In this document: positions 1-9,500 of the stretch, one piece after another
How positions within the stretch are numbered: position 1 is the first letter of the stretch
How the letters are laid out: the number at the start of each line of letters is the position of its first letter
Assembly (NCBI GenBank): GCA_009691725.1
Contig: SIAP01000001.1
Coordinates: 62,001-126,000 of the forward strand
DNA from: Phycisphaerales bacterium
GTDB taxonomy: Bacteria > Planctomycetota > Phycisphaerae > Phycisphaerales > SM1A02
DNA length: 64,000 bases
Direction: 5' to 3'
The notes under the pieces: model-generated
Seen by the model: the letters and a program-made list of their open reading frames with translations, nothing else
Told to the model about the DNA's origin: nothing
Databases searched by the model: none
Program-made: the position numbers and the translations under genes

Positions 1-1281
1 CTTGCCTATATCGTCGCAGCAGTTGCGACGTCGCCGTTTTGGCTGGTTTCAATGTGGATTCGAGGGAAACTGAGGACCGACTGGGCTGCGCGCATTGGGT
101 GGGCGCTCCCGCAGATACCAGCCCGCGACCCCGCGATGCCGCGCCGACCCAATGTCCTCGTCCACGCCGTCTCCGTTGGCGAGGTGAACTCGATTCGGAT
201 ACTTGCGGATCGACTTGCGAGCGCTCCGCTTCACGCGAGGGTCATCGTGAGTGTCACCACGGATACGGGCATCGCGCGAGCACGACAGCTCTTGGGGCCT
301 CGCCACACGGTTGTTCGTTTTCCTTTCGATCTCTCGTGGGCGATGGGGCGATTCATCCGTCGCGTTGATCCGGATCTTGTGCTTCTCGCTGAACTTGAGC
401 TCTGGCCGAATTGCACAAGGATGTGCGAGCGCCGAGCAATTCCAGTGGCCGTGATCAATGGTCGTCTCAGCGCGCGCAGCTTTAGGCGATCGCATCGATT
501 GCGTTGGATCCTTTCGCCGATGTTCCGTCGTCTGGCTCATGTCTGTGCTCAAGATGCGCAGTATGCGCAGCGGTTTGCCGCGATGGGAGTCCCGACCGAT
601 CGAATCACCGTGACGGGAACCATGAAGTGGGACACCGCCGAGATCGCCGACCACGTCGCGGGCGCCGACGACCTTGCGCATGAACTTGGAATTGATCGCA
701 CCAGACCATTGATCGTTGCTGGATCCACCGCGCCTGGCGAAGAGGCACTGCTCCATGCTGCGTGTCCACCCGGCGCACAGTTGCTTTGTGCGCCGAGAAA
801 GCCAGAGTGGTTTGCAAGCGCCGCGCGTGCGCTCCCGGGAGTTGCACGGCGCAGTCGAGGGGAGCGGGGGAGTGCAAGTGGACGATTTCTGCTCGACACC
901 ATTGGAGAACTGCGCAAGGCCTATGCGCTCGCCGATGTGGTCGTGATGGGGAGGACATTCGGCATCTTGCACGGTTCGGACATGATGGAACCCGCTGCGC
1001 TCGGCAAGGTTGTTGTTGTTGGTCCCCGCGTTGGGGATTTTCAAGCGACCGCAGATGCGTTGATCGCCGGCGGGGGGCTTGTGCAAACAACTCAAGAGGA
1101 TCTTCCTCGAGTGCTCGCAGAACTTCTCAGCGATCCTGCACGGAGAGCGTCGATCGCACGCGCAGCGCGCACCGTGGTCGCACGGGAACAGGGGGCTTCT
1201 CATCGGCACGCTCAACTTGCGGAGCGACTTGTGACGGCGCACGCCACGACCCAATCAACAGATCCCAAAGGATCCCGATGA
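1..1281 (+). CDS. waaA: 3-deoxy-D-manno-octulosonic acid (Kdo) transferase, 5' end outside window
   Basis: Transfers Kdo from CMP-Kdo to lipid A precursor at the inner face of the cytoplasmic membrane, so the host should make LPS. The reading frame is open from base 1 (first residues LAYIVAAVATSPFW, a hydrophobic segment typical of the membrane-anchoring N-terminus), so the real start lies upstream. Visible family signatures are HAVSVGEVNS, ELELWPN, VTGTMKWD, and the C-terminal donor-binding stretch with MGRTFG, MEPAALGK and GPRVGDF. The stop overlaps the thiL start as ATGA (1278-1281), so translation is probably coupled. Confidence 0.93.
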   Translation, partial: LAYIVAAVATSPFWLVSMWIRGKLRTDWAARIGWALPQIPARDPAMPRRPNVLVHAVSVGEVNSIRILADRLASAPLHARVIVSVTTDTGIARARQLLGPRHTVVRFPFDLSWAMGRFIRRVDPDLVLLAELELWPNCTRMCERRAIPVAVINGRLSARSFRRSHRLRWILSPMFRRLAHVCAQDAQYAQRFAAMGVPTDRITVTGTMKWDTAEIADHVAGADDLAHELGIDRTRPLIVAGSTAPGEEALLHAACPPGAQLLCAPRKPEWFASAARALPGVARRSRGERGSASGRFLLDTIGELRKAYALADVVVMGRTFGILHGSDMMEPAALGKVVVVGPRVGDFQATADALIAGGGLVQTTQEDLPRVLAELLSDPARRASIARAARTVVAREQGASHRHAQLAERLVTAHATTQSTDPKGSR

Positions 1282-2210
1282 ACCGTTCAAGTCGAGAGAT
1301 CCAGATCGTCGCGGCGATTGTGGCTGCAAACAAGGATCTGCCATCGCATGTCTTGATTCCGCCAGGCGATGACATGGCGATGATCGACTTCGGTTCAAGT
1401 CGGATGCTGGTGGCGGTTGATCAGGTTGTCGAGGGGGTCCATTTCATCACTGGGACTTCGATGGATCTCATCGCGCGGAAAGCAGTTGCTCGCAATATCA
1501 GTGACGTTGCTGCGATGGCGGGGCTCCCAATCGCCACCCTCGCCTGTGCAACTCTGCCCCGCGAAATGTCGCAGGACATCGAAGCAGAACTGCTCAGCGC
1601 AGTGCGGCGCTGGACCGCGGCATGGGGAGCGCCGCTCATCGGAGGTGACACCACGATTCACCGCACTTCGTCCGCACCTCTCGTGCTATCGATCACGGTG
1701 ATGGCACGACCTCGCAGTGACGGTCGTGTCCTGACGCGCAGCGGCGCGAAAGTGGGCGACATTCTTGTCGTCAGCGGGTCGCTCGGCGGATCCTTTCACA
1801 GCGATGGCACGGGACGACACTTGACGTTTTCCCCTCGGGTCGAGGAAGCGCACGACCTCGTCGACCGTCTTGGAACGAGTGTGCACGCCATGATCGATCT
1901 CAGTGATGGTCTCGGACTGGACTGCGCACGAGTCATCCGCGCATCGTCGGCCCACTGTGGATGCACTCTGCAAGCGCGCCTTGATGCGGGATCAATTCCA
2001 TGCAACGCAGGGGTGTCGATCAAGCGAGCACTCCATGACGGCGAGGACTACGAACTCCTCGCAGCGATCGATCCCTCCGCGCCAGTTCCGACTGGCTTCA
2101 TCAGCGTCGGAAAGGTGGTCGAGAAGAAGGTCGTCGGCTCACCAGCAGTTGTGCTCGTCACCGGCGACCAAGAAGAAGATGTCAGTGAATGTGGATGGAC
2201 GCATGAGTGA
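1278..2210 (+). CDS. thiL: Thiamine-monophosphate kinase
   Basis: Phosphorylates thiamine monophosphate to the diphosphate cofactor using ATP. The 310-residue product has the family order: PPGDDMAMI, VDQVVEGVHF (usually VDTLVEGVHF), NISDVAAMAG, IGGDTT, LSDGLGLD and GEDYELL, which supply Mg-ATP and substrate contacts. It starts at the ATG inside the waaA stop and its own stop lies inside tsaE, giving a compact three-gene operon of unrelated housekeeping functions. Confidence 0.92.
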   Translation: MNRSSREIQIVAAIVAANKDLPSHVLIPPGDDMAMIDFGSSRMLVAVDQVVEGVHFITGTSMDLIARKAVARNISDVAAMAGLPIATLACATLPREMSQDIEAELLSAVRRWTAAWGAPLIGGDTTIHRTSSAPLVLSITVMARPRSDGRVLTRSGAKVGDILVVSGSLGGSFHSDGTGRHLTFSPRVEEAHDLVDRLGTSVHAMIDLSDGLGLDCARVIRASSAHCGCTLQARLDAGSIPCNAGVSIKRALHDGEDYELLAAIDPSAPVPTGFISVGKVVEKKVVGSPAVVLVTGDQEEDVSECGWTHE

Positions 2211-2658
2211 TGTGACCACGACTGTCGAACTCGCCGACGAAGCCGCGACCGAGCAATTCGGCGAGTCGCTTGCAGGGTCACTCCGCGTGGGAGATTTTGT
2301 GGCACTCGACGGATCTCTCGGCGCTGGAAAGACCACATTTGTGCGCGGATTGGCGCGCGGGCTTGGCATTGACTCACGGTGCGTGGCGAGTCCAACATTT
2401 GTCACGATGCAGATCTATGCGGGAGATCGCGCGGAGTTGATCCACATCGATCTCTGGCGGATGAAAGACCCCAGCGAACTCGAGTCAATCGGATGGGATG
2501 AATTGCTGGCCTCATCATCGAGTGTGATCGTCGTCGAATGGGCAAGTCGCATCGCAGAGGCGCTCCCGGCGCGACGTATTGATGTCGCAATCGACTTCTG
2601 TGGAACCACACGAACTGCAACGATCGTCGATCGCCGAACTCCCTCGAATGAAACCTAG
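2203..2658 (+). CDS. tsaE: tRNA threonylcarbamoyladenosine biosynthesis ATPase TsaE
   Basis: P-loop ATPase that works with TsaB and TsaD to make t6A at position 37 of ANN-decoding tRNAs. The Walker A motif is GSLGAGKTTF, followed by the family segments SPTFVTMQIY, HIDLWRM and VVEWASR. From ATG 2203 the product is 151 residues, the normal length; an in-frame ATG at 2179 would add 8 residues and overlap thiL more deeply. The 3' end overlaps the convergent Fur gene by 4 nt. Confidence 0.9.
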   Translation: MSDVTTTVELADEAATEQFGESLAGSLRVGDFVALDGSLGAGKTTFVRGLARGLGIDSRCVASPTFVTMQIYAGDRAELIHIDLWRMKDPSELESIGWDELLASSSSVIVVEWASRIAEALPARRIDVAIDFCGTTRTATIVDRRTPSNET

Positions 2659-3131
2659 AGTTTCTTGGCTTCCGGACTCACCGCGTAAATCTGAAATCGA
2701 TGCCCAACCGGCGACCAACCCAGTTCGGTGCAAATTCGGTTGCGGAGCTTTGTCAACTCCGCGCTTTGAAACTCGACGAGTTTTCCAGTCTTCATGCACA
2801 CCATGTGATCCCGAGGTTCTTTGCCATAGATCAATTGGTAGTGCGCTTGCTTGGAGTCAAAGAGTGCCTGCACAATGATGCCAGCATCCTGAAGCAACTT
2901 GATCGTTCGATAGGTCGTGGCTTTCGAGACGCGATGACCTCGACGGCGCAACTCCAGCAGGAGTTCCTCGGCCTCGAAGACTCCATCTCGCGCGATGATC
3001 GAGTCGAGCACATCGGCCCGCTCGATGGTGTACTTCAACCCCTTGGATTTCAGAAAGCGCCGAAAGACAGAACACAAAGGCACCATGGATTGGGGCGGTT
3101 TCTGATCGTGTGTTGAGATTGGTTGCGCCAT
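2655..3131 (-). CDS. Fur-family metal-responsive transcriptional regulator
   Basis: 158-residue winged-helix repressor of the Fur family; the DNA-recognition segment SKATTYRTIKLLQDAG is clear at about residues 69-84. In the C-terminal half the usual CxxC structural-zinc motif reads C112-M-K-T115, so the second Cys is absent, as in Pseudomonas-type Fur proteins, and the usual HHDH sensory site is reduced to RDH. Metal specificity (Fe, Zn, Mn) cannot be called. I start it at ATG 3131 rather than the further-upstream in-frame start because an AT-rich promoter-like TATTAT lies 10 nt before it. Confidence 0.85.
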   Translation of the reverse strand: MAQPISTHDQKPPQSMVPLCSVFRRFLKSKGLKYTIERADVLDSIIARDGVFEAEELLLELRRRGHRVSKATTYRTIKLLQDAGIIVQALFDSKQAHYQLIYGKEPRDHMVCMKTGKLVEFQSAELTKLRNRICTELGWSPVGHRFQIYAVSPEAKKL

Positions 3132-3141
3132 CGAAAGTCCG

Positions 3142-3147
3142 ATAATA
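3142..3147 (-). promoter_or_regulatory. Putative -10 box of the Fur-family gene
   Basis: TATTAT lies 10 nt upstream of ATG 3131 in the most AT-rich spot of the neighbourhood (3141-3162). The implied leader is only a few nucleotides. The AT-rich patch could also hold an autoregulatory Fur site, but I see no clear 19-bp Fur palindrome. Confidence 0.4.
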
Positions 3148-3241
3148 TATGTTCTGTTAAATTCCAGTTGCTTCCAAACGAAGCCCAAACGACTGCCCAA
3201 ACGACTGCCAGCAACCAAGGAGATTCCGCTCGTTCACGCGT

Positions 3242-5887
3242 TCACGGTGTCGGAGTGGCAAGCAGCGACCACTTGAGCGCGTCCTCCGTCGCCCCGTGAT
3301 GTGCGGCAAGTTCTGACAGCGCGCGCGCGTACCCGTACGCGCTCGTCACTTTCTTGATCTCAACGGCGATTTCGTATGCCTTGGTGAAGAGTTCCATCGC
3401 CTCTGCCGAGCTGCCCTGCGAATCAAGAATGCCGCCGCGTGTTGCCATCACGATCATCTCGAGGTCGGCGGCGAGTGTTGGGTGGGATGTGCCGAGCGCA
3501 CGTTCTAAGAGTTCGAGTGCCATCGGTGGATCTCCTCCACGAAGGCGGGATTGGGCGAGTCGAACAAGGGACCGAATTGTGAGTGGATGGCGCTCTCCGA
3601 GCGTGTCTTGGCAACCATCCGCGGACTCTTGCCAGAGAGCTCGCGCATCCTCGAAACGCCCAAGTTCCCAGTAGAAGGAACCGAGGTTGAGGATTGAACT
3701 GAGCGTGCTTGAGGCTTTGTTTCCAAGTGATGTGCGTTTTCGGGCGAGCGCATCTCTGAACAGCGGTTCTGCTTCGTCCATTTGGCCCTGCATTTCCAGC
3801 ACGAGTGCAAGATTGCCAATCGTGTTCAAGACATAGATACTTGATGGTCCGTAGCGTCTCTCGAAGAGCTGCAGATTCGCTCGGTAGATCGCCTCGGCAT
3901 CGGGCAGGCGGTCCGAGTCCCGAAGGATTGCAGCAAGATTGTTGTTGGCGATGAGCGTGTAGATGTGCTCCGCCCCAAAAACTCTCGTCATGTCGGTGAT
4001 CAGCTCACGCAACAGCGGTTCGCTCTTCGAGGACTCTCCCAGCGCGCGAATGACGACGAGGTAGTTGTTGCGAGCGATGAGCGTGTCTGGCGCATCCTTG
4101 CCACTCATCTCCGTTCGGCGTGCGATGACATCCTCGAACGTCGCGCGCGCTGCGGGAAAGTCGCCCAATCGTCGTTGAACCTCACCCAGAAAATTGAGTG
4201 ACTGCAAGGTGCTGTCGTTGTTGGGTCCCATCACGACGCGTTTGCGAGCCACGACATCCTCGTAGAGCGCGAGCGATTCCTTGAGCCGCGATTGTGCATC
4301 GCGCAACCACGCAACATTGTGCATCGACTTCAGCGTGTGAGGATCATTCTCGCCCAAGAGTCTGCGGCGCTTCTCCAGTACCCCCTCGAGGAGCACTGCT
4401 GCGTCATCCACTCTGTTGACCAGCATGAGTGCGTTGCCGAGGTCGTTCTGTGCGCTCAACAATTCCAGATCTTCCGGATCCAAGATGGTGGTCAAGATCG
4501 CTGTCTGCGCTTCGAGATGCGTGAGTGCCTCCTTGTAGTCACCGATCGACCGAAATGCGAAGCCAGCTGCATGATGCGCGTCCGCTGCGAGGAGGCCATC
4601 GTCTGCAAAGTCCTCGTCAATCGATCCCAGGGACTGTTCAAAGATCATCCTCAAGAGGCGCGTATCCATCCCCTTGGCGATTTCGGGATTGACCGCGCCG
4701 ATCATCTTGGAGTTGAAGTCCCGGAGGCGCTCTGCCCTTGCTAACTGTCTGTTCGCTTCGACAAGCCCATACGCCATGGCGATTGAGCCTGCAACGAACG
4801 CACCAAAGATCAGGGATGCAGCGGTGATCCAGATTCGATGACGACGCACGAACTTGCGAACACGAAGCGGCGTTGATGCTGGACGTGCGAGCACTGGTTC
4901 ATGCGCGAGCCACCGCCCCAAATCGTCCGAAAGAGCATCGCAGGTTCCATACCTCTGATTCACATTCTTTTCGAGACAACGGAGGATCACCGCATCCAGC
5001 TGCCCGCGAATCAGTCGGATCAGTTGCCGTGTGTCCAATCGGCGTGCAGTTGCCCGTTCGATGGACTCAGCCCGCTCCTTGACATCTTCACGGGCGAACC
5101 GCTCGCTGGGCACCTCCGGGTCAACCAAGCGAATGAGTCGCTGCGCTTCAACAGTTCCAGCTGCACGAAGTTGCCGGGAATCAAAGGGAAACAGTCCAGT
5201 CAACAACAACTGCGCAAGGACTCCAAGCGAATAGATATCCGCGCGAGTATCGAGTTGTCGTGTTCCCGCACACTGTTCTGGCGCCATGTACTCGAGCGTC
5301 CCGACAGCACCGGAGTCTGCGAGTTGGGTGGGGATCGCGTCAGGGTCATCGGCAAGCCGCGCCACTCCAAAGTCGATCACCTTCACAACCGGCGCACCAT
5401 CAACTGCGCGAACCAAGATGTTCGCAGACTTGAGATCAAGATGGATGATTCCCTTCGTGTGCGCATGTTGGACGGCGGCGCATACTTGACGCATCAGTCC
5501 AAGTCGCGCGCGAAGATCGAGTCGATTGCGATCGCACCAATCCAAGATGGGTTCGCCCTCGACCAGTTCCATGATGAAATAGAGGCTTCCATCCTGCGCT
5601 TCGCCAGCGTCATAGACCGCCGCGATTCCATGATGATCCATCTTCGCCAGCAATCTTCGTTCTGCTTCGAATCGCTCACGCAGCCGAGGTCCCGCGACGA
5701 CTGTTCGCATCACCTTGACCGCGACTTGCCGCTCGAGTGGATGACGCTGCTGGCAGAGCCACACTGCACCGAACCCCCCTGCACCGAGCAATCGAATCAC
5801 CTCAAGTCCAGGAAGCGTTGGCGGAATTGGAGCACCACGAACAGGCGTTGGTGGGTTCCAGAGTTCTTGGCTGTTGTCCTGTGTCAT
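3242..5887 (-). CDS. Membrane-anchored serine/threonine protein kinase with C-terminal TPR array
   Basis: 881 residues. The N-terminal kinase domain (about 28-330) has the Gly loop GAGGFGAV (35-42), Lys58 in VAVKV, catalytic Asp151 in HLDLKSANILV (the usual HRD Arg is Leu), DFG at 172-174 and the APE loop MAPEQ. One transmembrane helix follows at about 353-375 (WITAASLIFGAFVAGSIAMAYG). The remaining 500 residues are tandem TPR repeats of the NLA/LGxxHPxT type (TPR_10/12), presumably outside the membrane. Large Hanks-type kinases with TPRs are abundant in Planctomycetota. It lies 20 nt downstream of the aspartokinase gene and is probably cotranscribed with it. Confidence 0.93.
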   Translation of the reverse strand: MTQDNSQELWNPPTPVRGAPIPPTLPGLEVIRLLGAGGFGAVWLCQQRHPLERQVAVKVMRTVVAGPRLRERFEAERRLLAKMDHHGIAAVYDAGEAQDGSLYFIMELVEGEPILDWCDRNRLDLRARLGLMRQVCAAVQHAHTKGIIHLDLKSANILVRAVDGAPVVKVIDFGVARLADDPDAIPTQLADSGAVGTLEYMAPEQCAGTRQLDTRADIYSLGVLAQLLLTGLFPFDSRQLRAAGTVEAQRLIRLVDPEVPSERFAREDVKERAESIERATARRLDTRQLIRLIRGQLDAVILRCLEKNVNQRYGTCDALSDDLGRWLAHEPVLARPASTPLRVRKFVRRHRIWITAASLIFGAFVAGSIAMAYGLVEANRQLARAERLRDFNSKMIGAVNPEIAKGMDTRLLRMIFEQSLGSIDEDFADDGLLAADAHHAAGFAFRSIGDYKEALTHLEAQTAILTTILDPEDLELLSAQNDLGNALMLVNRVDDAAVLLEGVLEKRRRLLGENDPHTLKSMHNVAWLRDAQSRLKESLALYEDVVARKRVVMGPNNDSTLQSLNFLGEVQRRLGDFPAARATFEDVIARRTEMSGKDAPDTLIARNNYLVVIRALGESSKSEPLLRELITDMTRVFGAEHIYTLIANNNLAAILRDSDRLPDAEAIYRANLQLFERRYGPSSIYVLNTIGNLALVLEMQGQMDEAEPLFRDALARKRTSLGNKASSTLSSILNLGSFYWELGRFEDARALWQESADGCQDTLGERHPLTIRSLVRLAQSRLRGGDPPMALELLERALGTSHPTLAADLEMIVMATRGGILDSQGSSAEAMELFTKAYEIAVEIKKVTSAYGYARALSELAAHHGATEDALKWSLLATPTP

Positions 5888-5907
5888 GCCTTGGTCGTTG
5901 TCCTATC

Positions 5908-7176
5908 TCATCGACGTGGAGAATCCGTTTGCATCGCGATTGTTGCGTTGGAACCCAGCCCAAGACCGAACGCAGAATGTACCGCGTTCAGCGCCCGTTG
6001 CCCATTGGCAGACTCGATGATGCAACTGATCTTGATTTCACTTGTCGTAATGTTGTGGATGGTGATGCCAACCTCGCCGAGTGCTTGAAACATTCGACTG
6101 GCGACACCGGCGTGGCTCTTCATGCCGACTCCGACCGCGGACACTTTGGCGAGTCCAACTTCGATCGACATCTCGCCATCATTGAGTTCTGCCAACGCAC
6201 GCGCCACGATTTGCTTGGCATCTGGCAAGTCTGCGTTGTCGAGCGTGAATGCGATCATTGTTGAGGATCCTTGCTCGGTCTGCATGATGTCATCCACCAC
6301 AATGTTGGCGCGTGCGAGGGCGGAAAAGAGTCGTCCTTGAAGTCCGACGACATTCTGAATCTGCCGAATGCTGACGCGCCCAAGGTCATCCTTGAGCGCG
6401 CAACCGACAACTGCGAGTTCTTCCATGTTTGGGTTCTCCCTTGAAATCATCGTTCCCTGATCAAGTTTCTGACTGTGCCGAACGTGAATCGGCACTCCGT
6501 ACTTTTCTCCGAAGAGCACCGCTCGTGCATGCATGACTCCAGCGCCGAGCGTTGCCAGCTCCAACATCTCTTCGTACGAGATGCGCGGCAACTTGACCGC
6601 TCCTCGCACGAGCCGTGGATCCGCCGTGTACACACCATCCACATCGGTGAAGATTTCGCAGTACCCCCCTGCCTGTGACACCTGCAATGCTGCAGCGATT
6701 GCAACGGCAGTTGTGTCACTTCCACCGCGCCCGAGCGTGGTGATCTCTCCCTCATCACTGGTGCCCTGAAAGCCAGCGACAACGGGAATCTCGCCACGTG
6801 AAATCAATCGCTCGAGCCGTCCGCATTCGATTCGAGTGATGCGGGCTCGACCATGGACCCCATCGGTCCGAAGTCCCGCCTGACCTCCAGTCAAGCTGCT
6901 CGCAGGAAAACCGAGCTCGCGCAATGCCATCGCCAGGAGCGACACGCTTGCCTGCTCGCCTGTCGCCATCAGCATGTCCAGTTCGCGACGATCTGGAAGC
7001 GCTGCGACTTGTTCCGCGAGCGTGATGAGTTCATCAGTGGCGTGCCCCATCGCACTCGCCACGACCACGACATTGAAACCAGCGCTGCGCGTATCGGCGA
7101 TGCGCTGCGCGGCTCCCCTGATGCGCGCTGCATCCGCCAAGCTTGATCCACCAAATTTCTGGATGATGATCGGCAC
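5908..7176 (-). CDS. lysC: Aspartate kinase (aspartokinase), monofunctional with two ACT domains
   Basis: Phosphorylates L-aspartate, the first step toward lysine, threonine, methionine and diaminopimelate. The product is 422 residues with N-terminal QKFGGSSLADA, FTDVDGVYTADPR and ISYEEMLELATLGAGVMHARA, then two ACT domains (about 260-410) for feedback control by end products. The start is GTG 7176, supported by a TAGGAT box exactly 6 nt upstream, so the mRNA is probably leaderless. Confidence 0.94.
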   Translation of the reverse strand: MPIIIQKFGGSSLADAARIRGAAQRIADTRSAGFNVVVVASAMGHATDELITLAEQVAALPDRRELDMLMATGEQASVSLLAMALRELGFPASSLTGGQAGLRTDGVHGRARITRIECGRLERLISRGEIPVVAGFQGTSDEGEITTLGRGGSDTTAVAIAAALQVSQAGGYCEIFTDVDGVYTADPRLVRGAVKLPRISYEEMLELATLGAGVMHARAVLFGEKYGVPIHVRHSQKLDQGTMISRENPNMEELAVVGCALKDDLGRVSIRQIQNVVGLQGRLFSALARANIVVDDIMQTEQGSSTMIAFTLDNADLPDAKQIVARALAELNDGEMSIEVGLAKVSAVGVGMKSHAGVASRMFQALGEVGITIHNITTSEIKISCIIESANGQRALNAVHSAFGLGLGSNATIAMQTDSPRR

Positions 7177-7182
7177 TGCCGA

Positions 7183-7188
7183 ATCCTA
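7183..7188 (-). promoter_or_regulatory. Leaderless-type -10 box of aspartokinase
   Basis: TAGGAT followed by 6 nt (tcggca) and the GTG start at 7176. No Shine-Dalgarno is present. One of eleven genes in the window with exactly this TANNNT-N6-start geometry. Confidence 0.65.
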
Positions 7189-7201
7189 ACTGTTGCCCGA
7201 G

Positions 7202-9082
7202 TTAGTCGTCTGCACCAACCGCTGCGGCTTCTCGATCCTTTTGCTGGCGGATCAACTTCTTGCGATCGTTTTCTTTGAGGATCTTCTTCCGAATTCGGAC
7301 GGCCGTGGGTGTGATCTCGACGAACTCGTCTACTTCCAGATACTCAAGCGCACTCTCAAGCGTGAGCGGACGAGGCGACTTCAAGACGACTGTGGCCTCC
7401 TTGTTGGACTCGCGCACATTGGACATCGGCTTGGTCTTGACCACATTGACATGCAGATCTTTGTCTCGGTTGTGCTCTCCAACGACCATCCCCTCGTAGA
7501 CCACATCGCCGTGGCTGACGAACATGACTCCCCGCTCCGCCAGATTCAGGAGCGAGAACGTTGTGGCGGTTCCGGCATCGACTGCAACCATCACACCGTT
7601 GATTCGCTTGCGAGGCGCAAGGCGAACAGGTCGATAGTCGCAGAAGGAATGGTGCATGACCGCCTCGCCACCCGTGGCGTTCAAGATGCGGGTTCGGAGA
7701 CCGATCAAACTTCGCGCAGGGATGTCCGCTTCGACATGGGTGCGCGTGCCGCGCATGTCCACCTTTGTAATCTCCGCGCCGCGTTGACCGAGCAATTCCA
7801 ACGCGCCTCCCATCACCGTCTGTGCGACATCGAGTGCGAGTTTTTCGTATGGCTCGTGCTTCACTCCATCGATTTCTTTCTCAATCACTTCGGGCTTTCC
7901 GACTGTCAACTCAAAGCCCTCGCGCCGCATGGTTTCGAGGAGCACCCCCAGATGCAGGAGTCCGCGTCCAGAGACATGAAACTCCTCCGCGCCATCGCCA
8001 GGAGCAACCCGCAGCGCAACATTGGCGCGAAGTTCCCGTTCGAGTCGTTCGGCGATCTGTCGACTTGTCACGAACTTCCCTTCGCGACCACCCAATGGAC
8101 CATCGTTGATTCGGAAGATCATGTGGAGGGTCGGTTCATCGACCTTGACTCGCGCCATTGGGATCACACTCTCTGGCGAGCACACCGTATCGCCAACCTC
8201 AATGTCTGTGATGCCTTCAATCGCACACAGATCGCCTGCGCTGATGGTGTCGACAGCTTTCCGTGCGAGACCCTCGAAGCGCTTCACCCCTTGGATGCGA
8301 GCCCGTTGCAAAGTTCCGTCGGCCTTGCAGACGATGACAGGGGAATTCGCCCTGAGTACCCCTTGAAACACTCGACCAATGCCGAGTCGACCGACATAAT
8401 CATTGGAGCCAAGATTCACCACGAGATACTGCAGCGGAGCGGTGGTATCGCTCGCGGGAGCAGGCACTTTCTCCGCGATCGCCACGAACAAGTCGTCGAC
8501 GCCGCGTGAGTGATCATCGCGATCTCGGCTCGCCCAGCCATCTCGTCCAGATGCCCAGATCACTGGGAAATCCAAGGCGAGGTCATCAGCGCCGAGGTCG
8601 ATGAGCAGATCAAACACTTCATTGACAACCTCGTCCGGTCGCGCATCGGGCCGGTCGCACTTGTTGACGACCACAATCGGTTTGAGCCCAGCTTCGAGAG
8701 CTTTGGAGAGCACAAACCGAGTCTGTGGCATCGGACCCTCCATCGCATCGACGAGGAGCAAGCACCCATCGGCCATGCGCATCACTCGTTCGACTTCGCC
8801 GCCAAAGTCGGCGTGGCCGGGCGTGTCGATGATGTTCACGCGAAGTGGGCGACCCTTGGTGGGACCGTGTTGGATCGAATAATCGACCGCACAATTCTTC
8901 GCCAGAATCGTGATCCCGCGTTCGCGCTCGAGTGGGTTGGAGTCCAACACACACTCGGCGTCCTTCTCCACTTCGGTTGCCGCGCTTGATGCTCGCAACA
9001 TCGCATCGACGAGGGTTGTCTTGCCGTGATCAACATGCGCAATGATTGCGACATTTCGGAGGATGCTGAGGTCGTATTCCAT
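7202..9082 (-). CDS. typA: Ribosome-binding GTPase TypA/BipA
   Basis: Translational GTPase of the EF-G/LepA superfamily involved in ribosome assembly and stress responses. The 626-residue product begins MEYDLSILRNVAIIAHVDHG and carries G1 HVDHGKTT, G2 RGITILAKN, G3 DTPGHADFG, G4 NKCDRPDA, then EF-G-like domains III and V and the BipA C-terminal domain ending in IRKKIL. The frame stays open 125 codons upstream, but homology fixes the start at 9082. It is divergent from the small membrane-protein gene with 34 nt between starts. Confidence 0.95.
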   Translation of the reverse strand: MEYDLSILRNVAIIAHVDHGKTTLVDAMLRASSAATEVEKDAECVLDSNPLERERGITILAKNCAVDYSIQHGPTKGRPLRVNIIDTPGHADFGGEVERVMRMADGCLLLVDAMEGPMPQTRFVLSKALEAGLKPIVVVNKCDRPDARPDEVVNEVFDLLIDLGADDLALDFPVIWASGRDGWASRDRDDHSRGVDDLFVAIAEKVPAPASDTTAPLQYLVVNLGSNDYVGRLGIGRVFQGVLRANSPVIVCKADGTLQRARIQGVKRFEGLARKAVDTISAGDLCAIEGITDIEVGDTVCSPESVIPMARVKVDEPTLHMIFRINDGPLGGREGKFVTSRQIAERLERELRANVALRVAPGDGAEEFHVSGRGLLHLGVLLETMRREGFELTVGKPEVIEKEIDGVKHEPYEKLALDVAQTVMGGALELLGQRGAEITKVDMRGTRTHVEADIPARSLIGLRTRILNATGGEAVMHHSFCDYRPVRLAPRKRINGVMVAVDAGTATTFSLLNLAERGVMFVSHGDVVYEGMVVGEHNRDKDLHVNVVKTKPMSNVRESNKEATVVLKSPRPLTLESALEYLEVDEFVEITPTAVRIRKKILKENDRKKLIRQQKDREAAAVGADD

Positions 9083-9116
9083 GGTAATTTGCGAAGAGCA
9101 AAGCGAGCCTACCCAA

Positions 9117-9500
9117 ATGCCGGATCCAACGCCATCCCCTTCTTTGGAAAGGCCATCCCCACTGCGTCTTGTGGCGGCTCTAGGAATAGCTCTCGCATCC
9201 GATGCCGTGAGCGCACTCACCGCATGGAACGTCGCATATCCAGTTGCACTCGGTGTGGATGTTGCAACCGGGTGCCTCTTGTGGTGGGTGATCGGACGAC
9301 CGCACTGGCTCCTTCCGGTCTTTATCGCTGAAGCGATTCCAGGAATCGGAACCTTTCCATGCTGGACATTGGTCGTGGGCACCCTCGCGGTCACCGGTCG
9401 ATTGCCCATGCGCGGGGTGAAGCCATCCTCGCCGACCACTGAGCAGATTTCACCCACGCCATCAACACCAACTGATCCCGTGCGTCCTCAGAGCGAGTAA
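9117..9500 (+). CDS. Small predicted membrane protein of unknown function
   Basis: 127 residues, not recognised. After a Pro/Ser-rich N-terminus it has three hydrophobic stretches (LVAALGIALASDAVSAL, VALGVDVATGCLLWWVIG, TFPCWTLVVGTLAVTG), then a hydrophilic Pro/Thr tail. ATG 9117 is the best start; a TAATTT box lies 26 nt upstream. The 3' end overlaps the convergent carboxypeptidase gene by 13 nt. Probably real because its hydrophobic pattern is coherent, but no function can be proposed. Confidence 0.55.
   Translation: MPDPTPSPSLERPSPLRLVAALGIALASDAVSALTAWNVAYPVALGVDVATGCLLWWVIGRPHWLLPVFIAEAIPGIGTFPCWTLVVGTLAVTGRLPMRGVKPSSPTTEQISPTPSTPTDPVRPQSE

Noticed and set aside
49..1254. 401-codon minus-strand frame opposite waaA
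   Set aside because: Antisense shadow of the Kdo transferase; composition rich in Arg, His and Cys.
762..1277. N-terminal extension of the thiL frame inside waaA
   Set aside because: ThiL homologs begin at about the ATG at 1278, which overlaps the waaA stop as ATGA.
4901..6088. 395-codon plus-strand frame opposite the kinase and aspartokinase
   Set aside because: It spans two convincing genes in antisense and has no recognisable domain.
7193..8509. 438-codon plus-strand frame opposite typA
   Set aside because: Antisense to conserved TypA, protein-like features absent.
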